This document shows, piece after piece, positions 16,901-24,994 of a stretch of 64,000 nt of DNA. Location of the stretch: positions 94,284 to 158,283 of the forward strand of contig JAGYJW010000012.1 in NCBI GenBank assembly GCA_018401435.1, written 5' to 3'. Position 1 is the first letter of the stretch, and each line of letters starts with the position of its first letter. The notes under the pieces were generated by a model. It made no database searches. It worked only from the letters and a program-made list of their open reading frames with translations, and had not been told where the DNA came from. The DNA comes from Deltaproteobacteria bacterium (GTDB lineage: Bacteria > Myxococcota_A > UBA796 > UBA2385). The position numbers were made by a program, and so were the translations under genes.

Positions 16901-18548
16901 GCTCGGTCTCGGGGAAGAACTCGGTGCCGTGGTTGAGCGCGCCATAGGCAAAGATCGTGCCCATCAGCGTCAGGACGCCGGCCCCCACGCTCAGGTAGCG
17001 GTGCTCGATGACCTGGTTGAGCACCCGGACATAGCGGCCCATGGCGCCTTCGGTGGGCAGGGTCTCGCTGTCTTTCAGGCTGGTCTTCAGCGGCTTGAGC
17101 AGGCGAGAGGTCAGCACCGGCAAGATGAAGAGCGCCACCACCAGAGAGCTGACCAGCACGATGATCACGGTCTTGGGCAGGTAGCCCATGAACTGGCCCA
17201 TGATGCCGGACCAGAAGACCAGCGGAAAGAAGGCGGCGACGGTGGTGGCCGTCGAGGCGGCGACCGCGATGGCCACCTCCTGGGTGCCCACGATGGACGC
17301 CGTGACCACGTCCTTGCCCTCTTCGACGTGCCGATAGACGTTCTCGACGATGACGATGGCGTTGTCCACCAGCATGCCCAGGGCCAGGATGAGGCTGAAG
17401 AGCACGATCATGTTGAGGGTCATGCCGAAGGCTTCAATCACGATGAAGCTCATCAGCATGGACAGCGGGATGGACACCGCCACAAAGAGGCTGGGACGCG
17501 GCCCCATGAAGAAGACGAGCACGCCCACGACCAGCAGCAGGGCGGTGATGATGTTGTTCTCGAGGTCCGACACCATCTGCCGGATCATCTTGCTCTGGTC
17601 GGCCAGCACCCGGTATTCCACGCCCGCCGGCCAGCGGGTGGCGTGGTCGGCGGCCTGAAGCTTCACGGCATCGGCGATGTCGATGATGCTGGCGCCGCTT
17701 CGCTTGGTCACCGCCAGAGACACGCTGGCCTCGCCGCTCATGCGCGCGTAGCTGGCGCGATCGGCGTAGCCATCGACGATGTGGGCGAGGTCCCGCACAA
17801 ATACCGGGCGATCGCCGATGCGCTTGACGGCCACGGCCTCGATGTCGGCGACGGTGGTGAAGTCCCCGGGCACCCGCAGCAAGAAGCTGGTATTGCCCGA
17901 GCTGACGTCGCCGCCGGGGATGTTGACGTTCTCGTTGCCCAGGGCCCCGATGATGTCGTCCAGGCTCAGCCCGTAGGAGGCCAGCCGCCGCGGGTCCACC
18001 TGCACGCGGATCTCGCGGGTGAGGCCCCCCGAGATGCGGGTGTCCAGCACGCCGGGCACGCGGGTGACCTCCTCGCCCAGGTCCTCCGCCAGGGTCTTGA
18101 GGGTCTCCTCGTCCACATCGCCGGCGATGTTGACGATCATGATGGGGAAGTCCGAGAAGGAGATCTCCCGGATCTCGGGATCTTCCACGTCTTCGGGCAG
18201 CTTGGGCTTGGCCCGGTCCACCCGGTCCCGCACCCGCTGCAAGGCCTCTTCGATGACGACGGCGGGCTCGAACTCCAGGCTCACAATGCTGATGCCCTCG
18301 GCCGAGGTCGAGGACATCTTCTTGACGTCTTTGACGCCTGCAAGCTCGTTTTCGATGGGAATCGTAACCAGGCTCTCGATGTCGGCCGGCGACACCCCGA
18401 TGTAGGGGGTCGTCACCATCACCACCGGGATCTTGACGTCGGGGGACGCCTCTCGGGGCAGGCCGATGTAGGACACGAGCCCGAAGACGAAGGTGACGCC
18501 GACCAGCAGCATCACGAGGGGGGCGTGCTTCACCACGAAGCGGATCAT
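13929..18548 (-). CDS. RND efflux permease fused to a TolC-type outer-membrane factor
   Basis: Residues 1-~1045 are a complete HAE-1/AcrB-type RND permease: TM1, two periplasmic porter halves, TM4 with GMLVDNAIVIVENVYR (proton-relay Asp then Asn in place of the second Asp) and 12 membrane spans ending at VPTLYSVFDDLGEL. After a short basic stretch (ITGRGK), residues ~1052-1073 look exactly like a cleavable signal peptide ending LPARGHA. Residues ~1074-1539 are then a full outer-membrane efflux protein with paired helical repeats. A permease ends in the cytoplasm, so the internal signal could thread the TolC part out and free it by signal peptidase I. The adaptor and TetR genes lie just upstream. 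Confidence 0.9.
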   Translation of the reverse strand: MIRFVVKHAPLVMLLVGVTFVFGLVSYIGLPREASPDVKIPVVMVTTPYIGVSPADIESLVTIPIENELAGVKDVKKMSSTSAEGISIVSLEFEPAVVIEEALQRVRDRVDRAKPKLPEDVEDPEIREISFSDFPIMIVNIAGDVDEETLKTLAEDLGEEVTRVPGVLDTRISGGLTREIRVQVDPRRLASYGLSLDDIIGALGNENVNIPGGDVSSGNTSFLLRVPGDFTTVADIEAVAVKRIGDRPVFVRDLAHIVDGYADRASYARMSGEASVSLAVTKRSGASIIDIADAVKLQAADHATRWPAGVEYRVLADQSKMIRQMVSDLENNIITALLLVVGVLVFFMGPRPSLFVAVSIPLSMLMSFIVIEAFGMTLNMIVLFSLILALGMLVDNAIVIVENVYRHVEEGKDVVTASIVGTQEVAIAVAASTATTVAAFFPLVFWSGIMGQFMGYLPKTVIIVLVSSLVVALFILPVLTSRLLKPLKTSLKDSETLPTEGAMGRYVRVLNQVIEHRYLSVGAGVLTLMGTIFAYGALNHGTEFFPETEPNRATISVRTPDGTNLEQTDSVVRRIESVLHDQENVDVYSVETGVGGGGDPMSSAQAQANAASITVDFLPHKNDANDGERSRVESTELTIDRIRRAVATIPGAEVEVEKERMGPPVGAPIAVEVSGEDFNAVGELALIVRRRIAALPGVADISDDYRVGRPEMRLRIDRGAAKRVGASTAQVASTVRTAVAGSKATTLRDGTDEYDIMVELDPRYRESLQDILGLRIPGRLDTSPDTFQVPLTAVAGYELVGGSGAIRHVDQDLVVTISGDIAEGFNENEVRGAVVGLIKEMKEQGEIPAGFDLRLGGANDEQASAQAFLGRAFAIACALIMVVLVAQFNNFRLPIIIMASVLLSLVGVLWGLVLTGTAFGVIMTGLGVISLAGVVVNNAIVLLDYVEQLREQGVVRREALLRAGVTRFRPVMLTAITTVLGLVPMALGISIDFRNFKILIGGGSSEFWGPMAVAVIFGLGFATVLTLLMVPTLYSVFDDLGELTARITGRGKAAAAATAGTAALLLALLPARGHAEVVTLEQAWRAAGVNNLDLALSHESTVQAESLKGQAWALVLPKVSAGATYTINQYEISLDPSSFGDFSSAANDAALGQADLLDGLATSFEVLHPGEPAATAVAAGYRDAAQEIRDGVAEGASSTPAAEPIVIQQKTAWAGNFNIVQPLFNGSSLPLLKGAYAQARAANADEQRANQQVRAGVTRAYYALATARQRVELSSQALQSANSHQTLAQRQVEAGLLPPRALIQAQLAVSQSQRDLASAQEAAGAAARSFGQLTGLSGEVELVMPAPPAVPASVDQALDEGRSDRPDIVAMQERAQVARYYLNGKKAEWLPTFDARFTWSYTQNMGFQEDPTLWMLVFGANWNLWNGGMRLAQAKELRSRVRQSDIMLEKARRDSAIDVHNAWERLNRAQQALAATELEVRLAEENLRLADSSLGAGSATWLEVEDARLALFAAKLSNVSERMNRDLAAVDLRVAMGAY

Positions 18549-18563
18549 GATCGTTCCGTCGGC

Positions 18564-18591
18564 CCGAAGGGGCTCAGCCGAAGGGGCTCAG
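18564..18591. repeat. 14-bp perfect tandem duplication at the adaptor gene's stop codon
   Basis: CCGAAGGGGCTCAG occurs twice in a row; the copy at 18578-18591 contains the TGA stop of the adaptor gene on the minus strand. It looks like a small slippage duplication in the adaptor-permease spacer, with no clear role. Confidence 0.8.
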
Positions 18592-19673
18592 AAGGTGACG
18601 CGGCCATGGGTGCAGCAGCGGCCCGTACGCGCGATGATGAGGGGGTCGCCGTCGGTGAGACCGCGCTGCCCGTTGGTGACCACCTGGTCGCCTTCGGTCA
18701 GGCCGCTCTCCACCACGACCTGGTCGCGCACCACCACCCCCGGCACGATGGCCCGCCATTCTGCCCGGCCCTCGGCCCCGACCAAGAAGACGCCGACGCC
18801 GTCGATGCGGGTCACCAGCCAGTCCTGGGGCACGACGATGGTGTCCTGGGCCACGGGCTGGCGAATGGCCACCGATGCGATCATCCCGGGCAGCAGCCGA
18901 CCATCGGGATTGGGCACCTCGATCTCGCCGAGGAAGGTGCGGGTGCGGATGTCCGCGGCCGGGTCGATGCGGGTGAGGGTGCCCTGCACCGGGCGGCCCG
19001 ATGCGTCCGCGGTCACCTGCACCTCCATGCCCGGGCGCAAGGCGCCGATGTCCTTGTCCGAGATGGAGACGCTGACCGAGACCGGGTCCAGCAGCACCAG
19101 GCGGGCCACCGGGGACCCCGGGTTGGTGATCTCGCCCACTTCGATGCCCACCTGGGCCACCCGGCCGCTGAAGGGGGCCGTGATGATGGAGCGCGCCACC
19201 TGCACGTCGGCGAGGTCCACGCCGGCCTTGGCCACCGCGAGGTCGAGGCGGGCGGACTCGATCTGGGCCTTGGCCCCCAGGTCGCCGAGGGCCTCGAAGC
19301 GGGCCACCTGGTCTGCGGCCTGCTGCATCCGGGCACGGGCCTGGTCGCGCTGGGCCACATAGAGCCGCGTATTGACCCGGGCGAGGGCCTGGCCCTTCTG
19401 CACCACGTCGCCATTGTCCACGAGCACCGCCTCGACGAAGCCGCCCTGCGCTGCCCCCAACAGGGCGTCGCGGCTGCCCTGCACCTCGCCCGGCAGGGAG
19501 ATGTCGAGCTCTGCGCTGGTGGGCTGCACGATGGCGGTCTCCACGCGCACACCCGGCGCCTCGGCCACGGTGGGGGTGCCCTCGGCGTTGGCCGCGGCGG
19601 CGTGGTCGGCGGTCGCGGACCCGCAAGCGGCCAGGATGAGAAGCAGGGGAAGAACGGAGCGCATGGGGTTCAC
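18588..19673 (-). CDS. RND efflux periplasmic adaptor (HlyD/AcrA family lipoprotein)
   Basis: A lipoprotein signal peptide ends at lipobox ILAAC (Cys17). The mature 345-residue protein has the adaptor domain order: a lipoyl half (LPGEVQGSRDALLGAAQGG ... VDNGDVVQKGQALARVN), an alpha-hairpin (residues ~100-150, rich in Ala/Gln/Arg), the second lipoyl half (IITAPFSGRVAQVGIEVGE), a beta-barrel and a membrane-proximal domain. It bridges the inner-membrane permease to the TolC-type factor, both of which are supplied by the next gene as one polypeptide. It shares ATGA with the TetR gene upstream and lies 39 bp before the permease. Confidence 0.93.
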   Translation of the reverse strand: MNPMRSVLPLLLILAACGSATADHAAAANAEGTPTVAEAPGVRVETAIVQPTSAELDISLPGEVQGSRDALLGAAQGGFVEAVLVDNGDVVQKGQALARVNTRLYVAQRDQARARMQQAADQVARFEALGDLGAKAQIESARLDLAVAKAGVDLADVQVARSIITAPFSGRVAQVGIEVGEITNPGSPVARLVLLDPVSVSVSISDKDIGALRPGMEVQVTADASGRPVQGTLTRIDPAADIRTRTFLGEIEVPNPDGRLLPGMIASVAIRQPVAQDTIVVPQDWLVTRIDGVGVFLVGAEGRAEWRAIVPGVVVRDQVVVESGLTEGDQVVTNGQRGLTDGDPLIIARTGRCCTHGRVTF

Positions 19674-20266
19674 CGCTTCGGCCGGGCGCCGTTGATGAAG
19701 ATGTCGACGAGCAGGGGGGCGACCTCCGGACCGGGCGCCATGCCATAGAGGCAGCCCAGGGCCCGCAGGTTGACCATCCCGATAAAGGACAGGCAGAGGT
19801 CATAGGCCGGCAGATCGCGCCGCAAGGTGCCGTTGGTCTGACCCTCTTCGATGATTCGCGTGAGCAGCTGCACCAGCTCCAGGTGCATCGACAGCAGGTC
19901 CACCTCGGGCTGGCCCTCGTCGGTGGGGTGGTGCTCGGCCGTCAGCAGCAGGCGCATGGCATAGGGGCGCTTCTCGACGCGATCGAGCAGCGCCTGGGCA
20001 AAGCGGTGCAGGCGGCAGGCCACGTCGCCCTCCATCGCCACCACTTCGGCGACGATCTCGGTCATTCGCGCCATCTGGGTCTGCACGGCGTGCAGGTAGA
20101 GCTCCTCCTTGCTGCCGAAATGGTAGTAGAGGGCGGGCTTGGTGCAGCCCACCGCCTCGACCACCTCCCGCACCGAGGTCGAGCCATAGCCCCGCTCAGC
20201 AAAGAGCCGGACAGCGGCTTCGAGGATGCGGTTCCGCAGGTCCGACGGCTCGGCGGGGCTGGTCAT
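19670..20266 (-). CDS. TetR-family repressor of the efflux operon
   Basis: The 198-residue protein has an N-terminal TetR DNA-binding domain (residues ~10-57: ILEAAVRLFAERGYGSTSV, recognition helix in TKPALYYHFGSKEEL) and a helical ligand-binding C-terminal region. It is the first gene of the efflux operon and overlaps the adaptor gene by four bases. A perfect 16-bp palindrome ends three bases before its ATG, with a second, degenerate copy further upstream. Autorepression of the TetR-adaptor-permease operon, relieved by a pump substrate, is the likely circuit. Divergent flhA is 174 bp away. Confidence 0.92.
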   Translation of the reverse strand: MTSPAEPSDLRNRILEAAVRLFAERGYGSTSVREVVEAVGCTKPALYYHFGSKEELYLHAVQTQMARMTEIVAEVVAMEGDVACRLHRFAQALLDRVEKRPYAMRLLLTAEHHPTDEGQPEVDLLSMHLELVQLLTRIIEEGQTNGTLRRDLPAYDLCLSFIGMVNLRALGCLYGMAPGPEVAPLLVDIFINGARPKR

Positions 20267-20268
20267 TC

Positions 20269-20284
20269 TACCTACCGGTAGGTA
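20269..20284. promoter_or_regulatory. Perfect palindrome, likely TetR operator
   Basis: TACCTACCGGTAGGTA is its own reverse complement and lies immediately upstream of the TetR start codon, a typical site for autorepression. Binding is inferred from symmetry and position. Confidence 0.75.
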
Positions 20285-20296
20285 CGAGGGGCGCTA

Positions 20297-20312
20297 TACC
20301 GACCGGTAGCTA
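20297..20312. promoter_or_regulatory. Degenerate second operator-like palindrome
   Basis: TACCGACCGGTAGCTA shares the CCGG core and four of six arm positions with the palindrome at 20269-20284. The two centres are 28 bp apart, nearly three helical turns, so two dimers could bind the same face of the DNA. Confidence 0.5.
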
Positions 20313-20440
20313 ACCACCCGCCGCGGCAGGGCAAGGCCGCTGCTCTGGCTAGGGAGGCGACGCCCGGGCTACAGTCCCGCTGGTCGGATGGCCCAGCCCT
20401 CCGGGCCCTCCCCTCCGCGCACCCGCATTGTCGAGTTTCG

Positions 20441-22552
20441 ATGGCCACCCGCCTGCGCAACAGCACGCCGAGTCAGCTCTTCGAGCGCCTGCGCTCCCAG
20501 GGCGACGTGCTGCTTGCGGCCTCCCTGGGCGCCTTCCTCGTCATCATGATCATCCCGGTGCCGGCCTCGGTGCTGGACCTGCTGATCACCTTGAGCATCT
20601 CGTCGAGCCTGCTCATCCTGCTGGTGACCTTCTACGTCAAGAAGCCTGTCCAGTTCTCGATCTTCCCGACCTTGCTGCTGGCCACCACCCTCTACCGGCT
20701 GAGCCTGAACGTCGCGAGCACCCGCCTCATCCTGCTGGAGGGCGGCTCGGGCACCCACGCGGCCGGGGCCATCATCGAGACATTTGGTCAGATCGTGGTG
20801 GGGGGCAGCTACGTCGTCGGCCTGGTCGTCTTCATCATCCTGGTGGTGATCAATTTCGTCGTGATCACCAAGGGTGCCGGCCGCGTGGCCGAGGTGGCCG
20901 CCCGCTTCACCCTCGACGCCATGCCGGGCAAGCAGATGGCCATCGACGCCGAGCTGAATGCCGGCGCCATCGACGAGGTCCAGGCCCGCAAGCGTCGCGA
21001 GGAGATCACGCGCGAGGCGGACTTCTACGGCGCCATGGACGGCGCCAGCAAGTTCATCCGCGGCGACGCCATCGCCGGCATCGTCATCACGGTGGTCAAC
21101 ATCCTGGGCGGCATCCTCATCGGGGTGGTGCAAGAGGGCATGCCGCTGGGCGAGGCCGCCACCGTCTACACGGTGCTCACCATCGGCGATGGGCTGGTGG
21201 GGCAGATCCCCGCGCTGGTGATCTCGGCGGCCGCCGGCATGCTGGTCACCCGGGTGGTGGACACCGAAGAGCGCGACCTCTCCACCCAGTTCGGCGAGCA
21301 GCTCTTTGGTGCGCCCCGGCCCCTATTCCTGCTGGGGGCCACCCTCTTCGGCTTTGTGCTGATGCCCGGCCTGCGCCTGCCCTTCTTCATCATGGGCGGC
21401 GCGGCCATGCTGGTGGCCTGGCAGACCGACAAGCGCAGCAAGAAGGCCCCGGATCGCGCGCTGGCAGACGATCTCGCGCAGAACTCCCGGGCTGCCGACC
21501 ACGAGGCACCGGTCGAGCAGCTGCTCAAGGTAGAGCCCCTCGCCGTCGAGCTGGGGGTGGACCTCATCAACCTGGTGGACGAGCGCAAGGGTGGCAACCT
21601 GGTGGAGCGCATCCAGCGCATCCGGCGCCAGATCGCCCAGGACCTGGGCATGCTGGTCCCGCCGGTGCACCTGCGGGACAACCTGCGCCTTGAAGGCGGC
21701 GAATACCGCGTGGTGCTCCGAGGCGAAGAGGTCGCGCGCGGAAAGGTGCTCCCGCGGCAGCTGCTCGCCATCAACCCCGGCGACGCCGTGGACGGACTCA
21801 AGGGCGTGGCGGGCAAGGACCCGGTCTTTGGATTGCCCGCGCTCTGGGTGCCCGAAGACCAGCGCCTGGGCGCCCAGACCATGGGCTACACCGTGGTGGA
21901 CGTGCCCACGGTCATCACCACGCACCTCACCGAGATCATCCAGCAGCACGGCCATGAGCTCTTCAGTCGCCAGCAGCTCTCCGACATCCTGGAGCGCGTG
22001 CAGCAGGACAACCCCCGCCTGGTCGAGGATCTCATCCCCGAACCCCTGGGCCGCGGCACCGTGCTCAACGTCTTCCGCAACCTGCTGCGCGAGAGCGTGA
22101 GCATCCGGGACGCCCAGACCATTCTCGAGGCCATGGCCGACCACGCCCCTCGGGTACAGGACCCCGACGTGCTCACCGAATTCGTCCGGCAGCGGCTGGC
22201 CCGCCACATCACCCACCGCTACGCCTCGAAAGCCGGCGTGGTGCACTATATCGGCCTGGCACCCGACGCCGAACAGGCCATCTCCAACGGGCTGCACGGG
22301 GGCGAGGGCGGCGCGATGAACCTCACGCTGGATCCGCAGTCGGCCCGCAAGCTGCTGACGGGCCTGCGCGCGGCGGCCGAAGCCTGGCGCGGCGGCGAGG
22401 ATGTGGTGGTGCTCTGCCCGCCGCTGGCCCGTGGCCCCCTGCGCCGCCTCACCGAAAAGGTGGTCCCGCGGGTGCCGGTCATCTCGCCCGCCGAGCTGCT
22501 CCCCACTGTCCGCCTCGAACGAGTGTCGGCGGTCTCCCTCCGCAATAGCTGA
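20441..22552 (+). CDS. flhA: Flagellar export gate protein FlhA
   Basis: At 703 residues this is a full-length FlhA. The N-terminal ~320 residues hold eight membrane segments, with the FHIPEP-type cytoplasmic loop (RVAEVAARFTLDAMPGKQMA) that couples proton flow to export. The C-terminal ~350 residues form the cytoplasmic ring domain that docks chaperone-substrate complexes (TVVDVPTVITTHLTE and the following region). It opens the flagellar block and is followed after 17 bp by fliA. In many relatives flhF and flhG lie between these two genes; here they do not. Confidence 0.97.
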   Translation: MATRLRNSTPSQLFERLRSQGDVLLAASLGAFLVIMIIPVPASVLDLLITLSISSSLLILLVTFYVKKPVQFSIFPTLLLATTLYRLSLNVASTRLILLEGGSGTHAAGAIIETFGQIVVGGSYVVGLVVFIILVVINFVVITKGAGRVAEVAARFTLDAMPGKQMAIDAELNAGAIDEVQARKRREEITREADFYGAMDGASKFIRGDAIAGIVITVVNILGGILIGVVQEGMPLGEAATVYTVLTIGDGLVGQIPALVISAAAGMLVTRVVDTEERDLSTQFGEQLFGAPRPLFLLGATLFGFVLMPGLRLPFFIMGGAAMLVAWQTDKRSKKAPDRALADDLAQNSRAADHEAPVEQLLKVEPLAVELGVDLINLVDERKGGNLVERIQRIRRQIAQDLGMLVPPVHLRDNLRLEGGEYRVVLRGEEVARGKVLPRQLLAINPGDAVDGLKGVAGKDPVFGLPALWVPEDQRLGAQTMGYTVVDVPTVITTHLTEIIQQHGHELFSRQQLSDILERVQQDNPRLVEDLIPEPLGRGTVLNVFRNLLRESVSIRDAQTILEAMADHAPRVQDPDVLTEFVRQRLARHITHRYASKAGVVHYIGLAPDAEQAISNGLHGGEGGAMNLTLDPQSARKLLTGLRAAAEAWRGGEDVVVLCPPLARGPLRRLTEKVVPRVPVISPAELLPTVRLERVSAVSLRNS

Positions 22553-22569
22553 CCGTAATAGGAAGGTAC

Positions 22570-23460
22570 TTGAGCCCGGACGCCGAAGTGGCGTATGACA
22601 TCGGAGTACCTCTCCTCAATCCGCCCGCCTCCTTCACCTGCAACCCTGGCGCCCAACCCGTGTATGGCCGGACTGGACGGATCTCCGGTGAGCGTCGCAT
22701 TGACGGTCTCACACGCGACGAGATCTGCGCGCAATACCACCGGCGCATCGTGCTGGTGGCGCGGCGCGTGTCCGAACGCCTGCCCACGGATTGTGAGCTG
22801 ACCCTCGAAGATCTGGTCGGCTTTGGGGCCATCGGGCTGCTCGAGGCCTTCGAACGCTACGACCCCGCCCGCAACATCCTCTTCTCCACCTTCGCCGAGT
22901 ACCGGGTGCGGGGGGCGATGATGGACGCCTTGCGCCAGAATGACTCCTTCACCCGCTATCGCCGCTCCATGTCCCGCGACCTGCACCACGCCATCGACGA
23001 GCTCACCCGCTCCTTGGGTCGGCGCCCCGAACACGAGGAGATCGCCGACCGGATGGGTGTTGAGATGGACGCCTACTGGCATGTGGTCCAGACCACCCAG
23101 CCCGTCAGCCATGTCTCGATCGACGAGGGCAACAGCGACGACGAAGAGAGTCGCCCCCTGTCGCAGATCCTGGTGGGCAGCGACGGGCAGGAACCCTACC
23201 GGAACATCCTCAACCGGCAGGCGCGGGACCGGCTGCAAGAGGCCATCAAGGCGCTTCCAGAACGCAAACGCCAGTGCATGGTGCTGTACTATGGGCGCGG
23301 TCTGAACCTGAAGGAGATATCGGAGGTCTTCGACGTCACCCCGTCGCGGATCTCCCAGATCCTCACCTCCGCGCGCGAGTCCCTGCGCGAAGCCCTGCGC
23401 GAGCATGTCGGCGCCGCCGACCTCGACTGGGAGACCCGCCGCAGCGTTGAAGCCCTCTGA
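22570..23460 (+). CDS. fliA: Flagellar sigma factor, sigma-28 (FliA)
   Basis: The 296-residue protein has sigma region 2 (LTLEDLVGFGAIGLLEAFERY, then FSTFAEYRVRGAMMDALR), region 3 (RSLGRRPEHEEIADRMGV) and region 4 (LNLKEISEVFDVTPSRISQI), but no region 1, as in FliA. It should direct RNA polymerase to late flagellar promoters. The frame has no ATG at its start; TTG 22570 lies 4 bp after AGGAAGG and is preferred. The first ~45 residues are unusual for FliA and a later start is possible. The antisigma gene flgM is in the same block. Confidence 0.9.
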   Translation: MSPDAEVAYDIGVPLLNPPASFTCNPGAQPVYGRTGRISGERRIDGLTRDEICAQYHRRIVLVARRVSERLPTDCELTLEDLVGFGAIGLLEAFERYDPARNILFSTFAEYRVRGAMMDALRQNDSFTRYRRSMSRDLHHAIDELTRSLGRRPEHEEIADRMGVEMDAYWHVVQTTQPVSHVSIDEGNSDDEESRPLSQILVGSDGQEPYRNILNRQARDRLQEAIKALPERKRQCMVLYYGRGLNLKEISEVFDVTPSRISQILTSARESLREALREHVGAADLDWETRRSVEAL

Positions 23461-23471
23461 AGGAGACGGAA

Positions 23472-24197
23472 TTGGCCAGCCACGACATCTACCCCTCGCT
23501 CACCGGCGCCATGGCCTCCTGGCGCGAGGTCGAGGTGGTGGCGCAGAATATCTCCAATGCCAACAGCACCGGCTTCAAGGAACACCTCGTGTCCTTCGAG
23601 CTGCAGGACCGCGGCGATCTCCCGCTGGCGTCCAGCTATGTGCAGATCAACGGTGAAGGCGCCGACCTCACCGACGGCCCCATCCTCCAGACCGGCGTCT
23701 CCACCCATGTCGCGCTGCAAGGCTCGGGCTTCATGATGGCCCAGGCCGAAGACGGCGAGACCCTGCTGGTGCGGTCGGGCGAGCTCCGCCTGGACAACCA
23801 GGGCTTCCTGGTGACCAACCGCGGCGAGCCCATCGTCGGCGTGGACGGTCTCATCCAGGTCCCCCTCGACGAACAGATCGACATCGCCCAGGACGGCACG
23901 GTCACCAGCCGCCGCGGCACCGGCCAGGAGGTCGACACCACCTATCTGGGGCAGATCAGCCTGGTGACGGCGGCCGAGGTCGAATCGCTGGGGGGCACGC
24001 GCTACCGTGCCCAGGGCGAGATCCAGCCCGCCACCGACACCCGCATGATCCAGGGTGCGCTGGAAGGCTCCAATGTCGATGCCATCGGCGGCATGATCCA
24101 GCTCATCGAGGCCAGCCGCCATTTCGAGATCTACCAGCGGGCCATGCGGACCTCTGACGAGCTCGACGAGAGAATCCAGAACACCGTGCGAGGCTGA
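23472..24197 (+). CDS. flgF: Proximal rod protein FlgF
   Basis: The 241-residue rod protein has the N-terminal rod/hook signature (VVAQNISNANSTGFK) and the matching C-terminal helix (GALEGSNVDAIGGMIQLIEASRHFEIYQ), with the FlgF/G beta-domain between. It forms part of the rod inside the periplasm. The start is TTG 23472 with AAGGAG a few bases upstream, and flgG follows after 2 bp. Order and length distinguish it from flgG. Confidence 0.92.
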   Translation: MASHDIYPSLTGAMASWREVEVVAQNISNANSTGFKEHLVSFELQDRGDLPLASSYVQINGEGADLTDGPILQTGVSTHVALQGSGFMMAQAEDGETLLVRSGELRLDNQGFLVTNRGEPIVGVDGLIQVPLDEQIDIAQDGTVTSRRGTGQEVDTTYLGQISLVTAAEVESLGGTRYRAQGEIQPATDTRMIQGALEGSNVDAIGGMIQLIEASRHFEIYQRAMRTSDELDERIQNTVRG

Positions 24198-24199
24198 TC

Positions 24200-24976
24200 A
24201 TGCGCTCCCTCTACACCGCCGCGACGGGCATGAACGCCCAGCAGGTGCGGATCGACAACATCGCCAACAACCTGTCCAACGTCTCGACGACGGGCTTCAA
24301 GAAGGCGCGCGAGTCCTTCGAGGACCTGATCTACCAGGACATGCCGGTGGGCTCGAACTCGCTGCAGAACCAGCGCCCCACCTCCCTTCAGGTGGGCACC
24401 GGCACGCGGCTGGTGGCCATGAACCGCGACTTCTCCACCGGCGACCTCACCTACTCGGGCAACGAGCTGGATGTGGCCATCGGCGGGCGCGGCTTCTTCC
24501 TGGTCCAGGACGCCAATGGCATGGAGCGCTACACCCGCGACGGGCGCTTCCACCTCGACGCCAACGGCCAGCTGGTCACCGGTGCGGGGCTCAGCCTGGT
24601 CCCGCAGATCAATGTGCCCGACGACGCCGAACTGGTGCTCATCGCCCAGGACGGCACCGTGCAGGTGCAGTTCCAGAACGAGACCGACCTCGCAACCCTG
24701 GGACAGCTCCAGATGGCGGAGTTCGTCAACCCCAACGGCCTGCGCAGCATCGGCGGCAACCTCTTTGTCGCCACCCCCGAGAGCGGGCAGCCCCTGCTCA
24801 TGGATCCGGGTGATGGCTTCGTGAACCTGCAGCAGGGCTTCGTCGAGTCCAGCAACGTGGACGTCGCCGAAGAGCTGATCAACATGATCGTGGCCCAGCG
24901 CTCCTTCGAGCTCACCAGCAAGGTGGTCGAGACCTCCGACCAGATGCTGCAGACGGTCACCAACCTCAAGCGCTGA
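24200..24976 (+). CDS. flgG: Distal rod protein FlgG
   Basis: The 258-residue protein begins MRSLYTAATGMNAQQ and carries IANNLSNVSTTGFKKARESFEDLIYQ, the FlgG-specific stretch that makes the distal rod straight and stiff. The C-terminal VDVAEELINMIVAQRSFEL helix is conserved. It is exported through the gate and assembles on FlgF inside the P and L rings, whose genes follow. Confidence 0.96.
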   Translation: MRSLYTAATGMNAQQVRIDNIANNLSNVSTTGFKKARESFEDLIYQDMPVGSNSLQNQRPTSLQVGTGTRLVAMNRDFSTGDLTYSGNELDVAIGGRGFFLVQDANGMERYTRDGRFHLDANGQLVTGAGLSLVPQINVPDDAELVLIAQDGTVQVQFQNETDLATLGQLQMAEFVNPNGLRSIGGNLFVATPESGQPLLMDPGDGFVNLQQGFVESSNVDVAEELINMIVAQRSFELTSKVVETSDQMLQTVTNLKR

Positions 24977-24994
24977 AAGGCCCGGAGCCCGCCC

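Noticed and set aside
14169..19748. An 1,859-codon open frame on the plus strand, rich in His, Gly and Asp
   Set aside because: It is the antisense shadow of the RND-TolC fusion and adaptor genes. High GC at third positions removes stops on the opposite strand, and its composition is unlike any protein.
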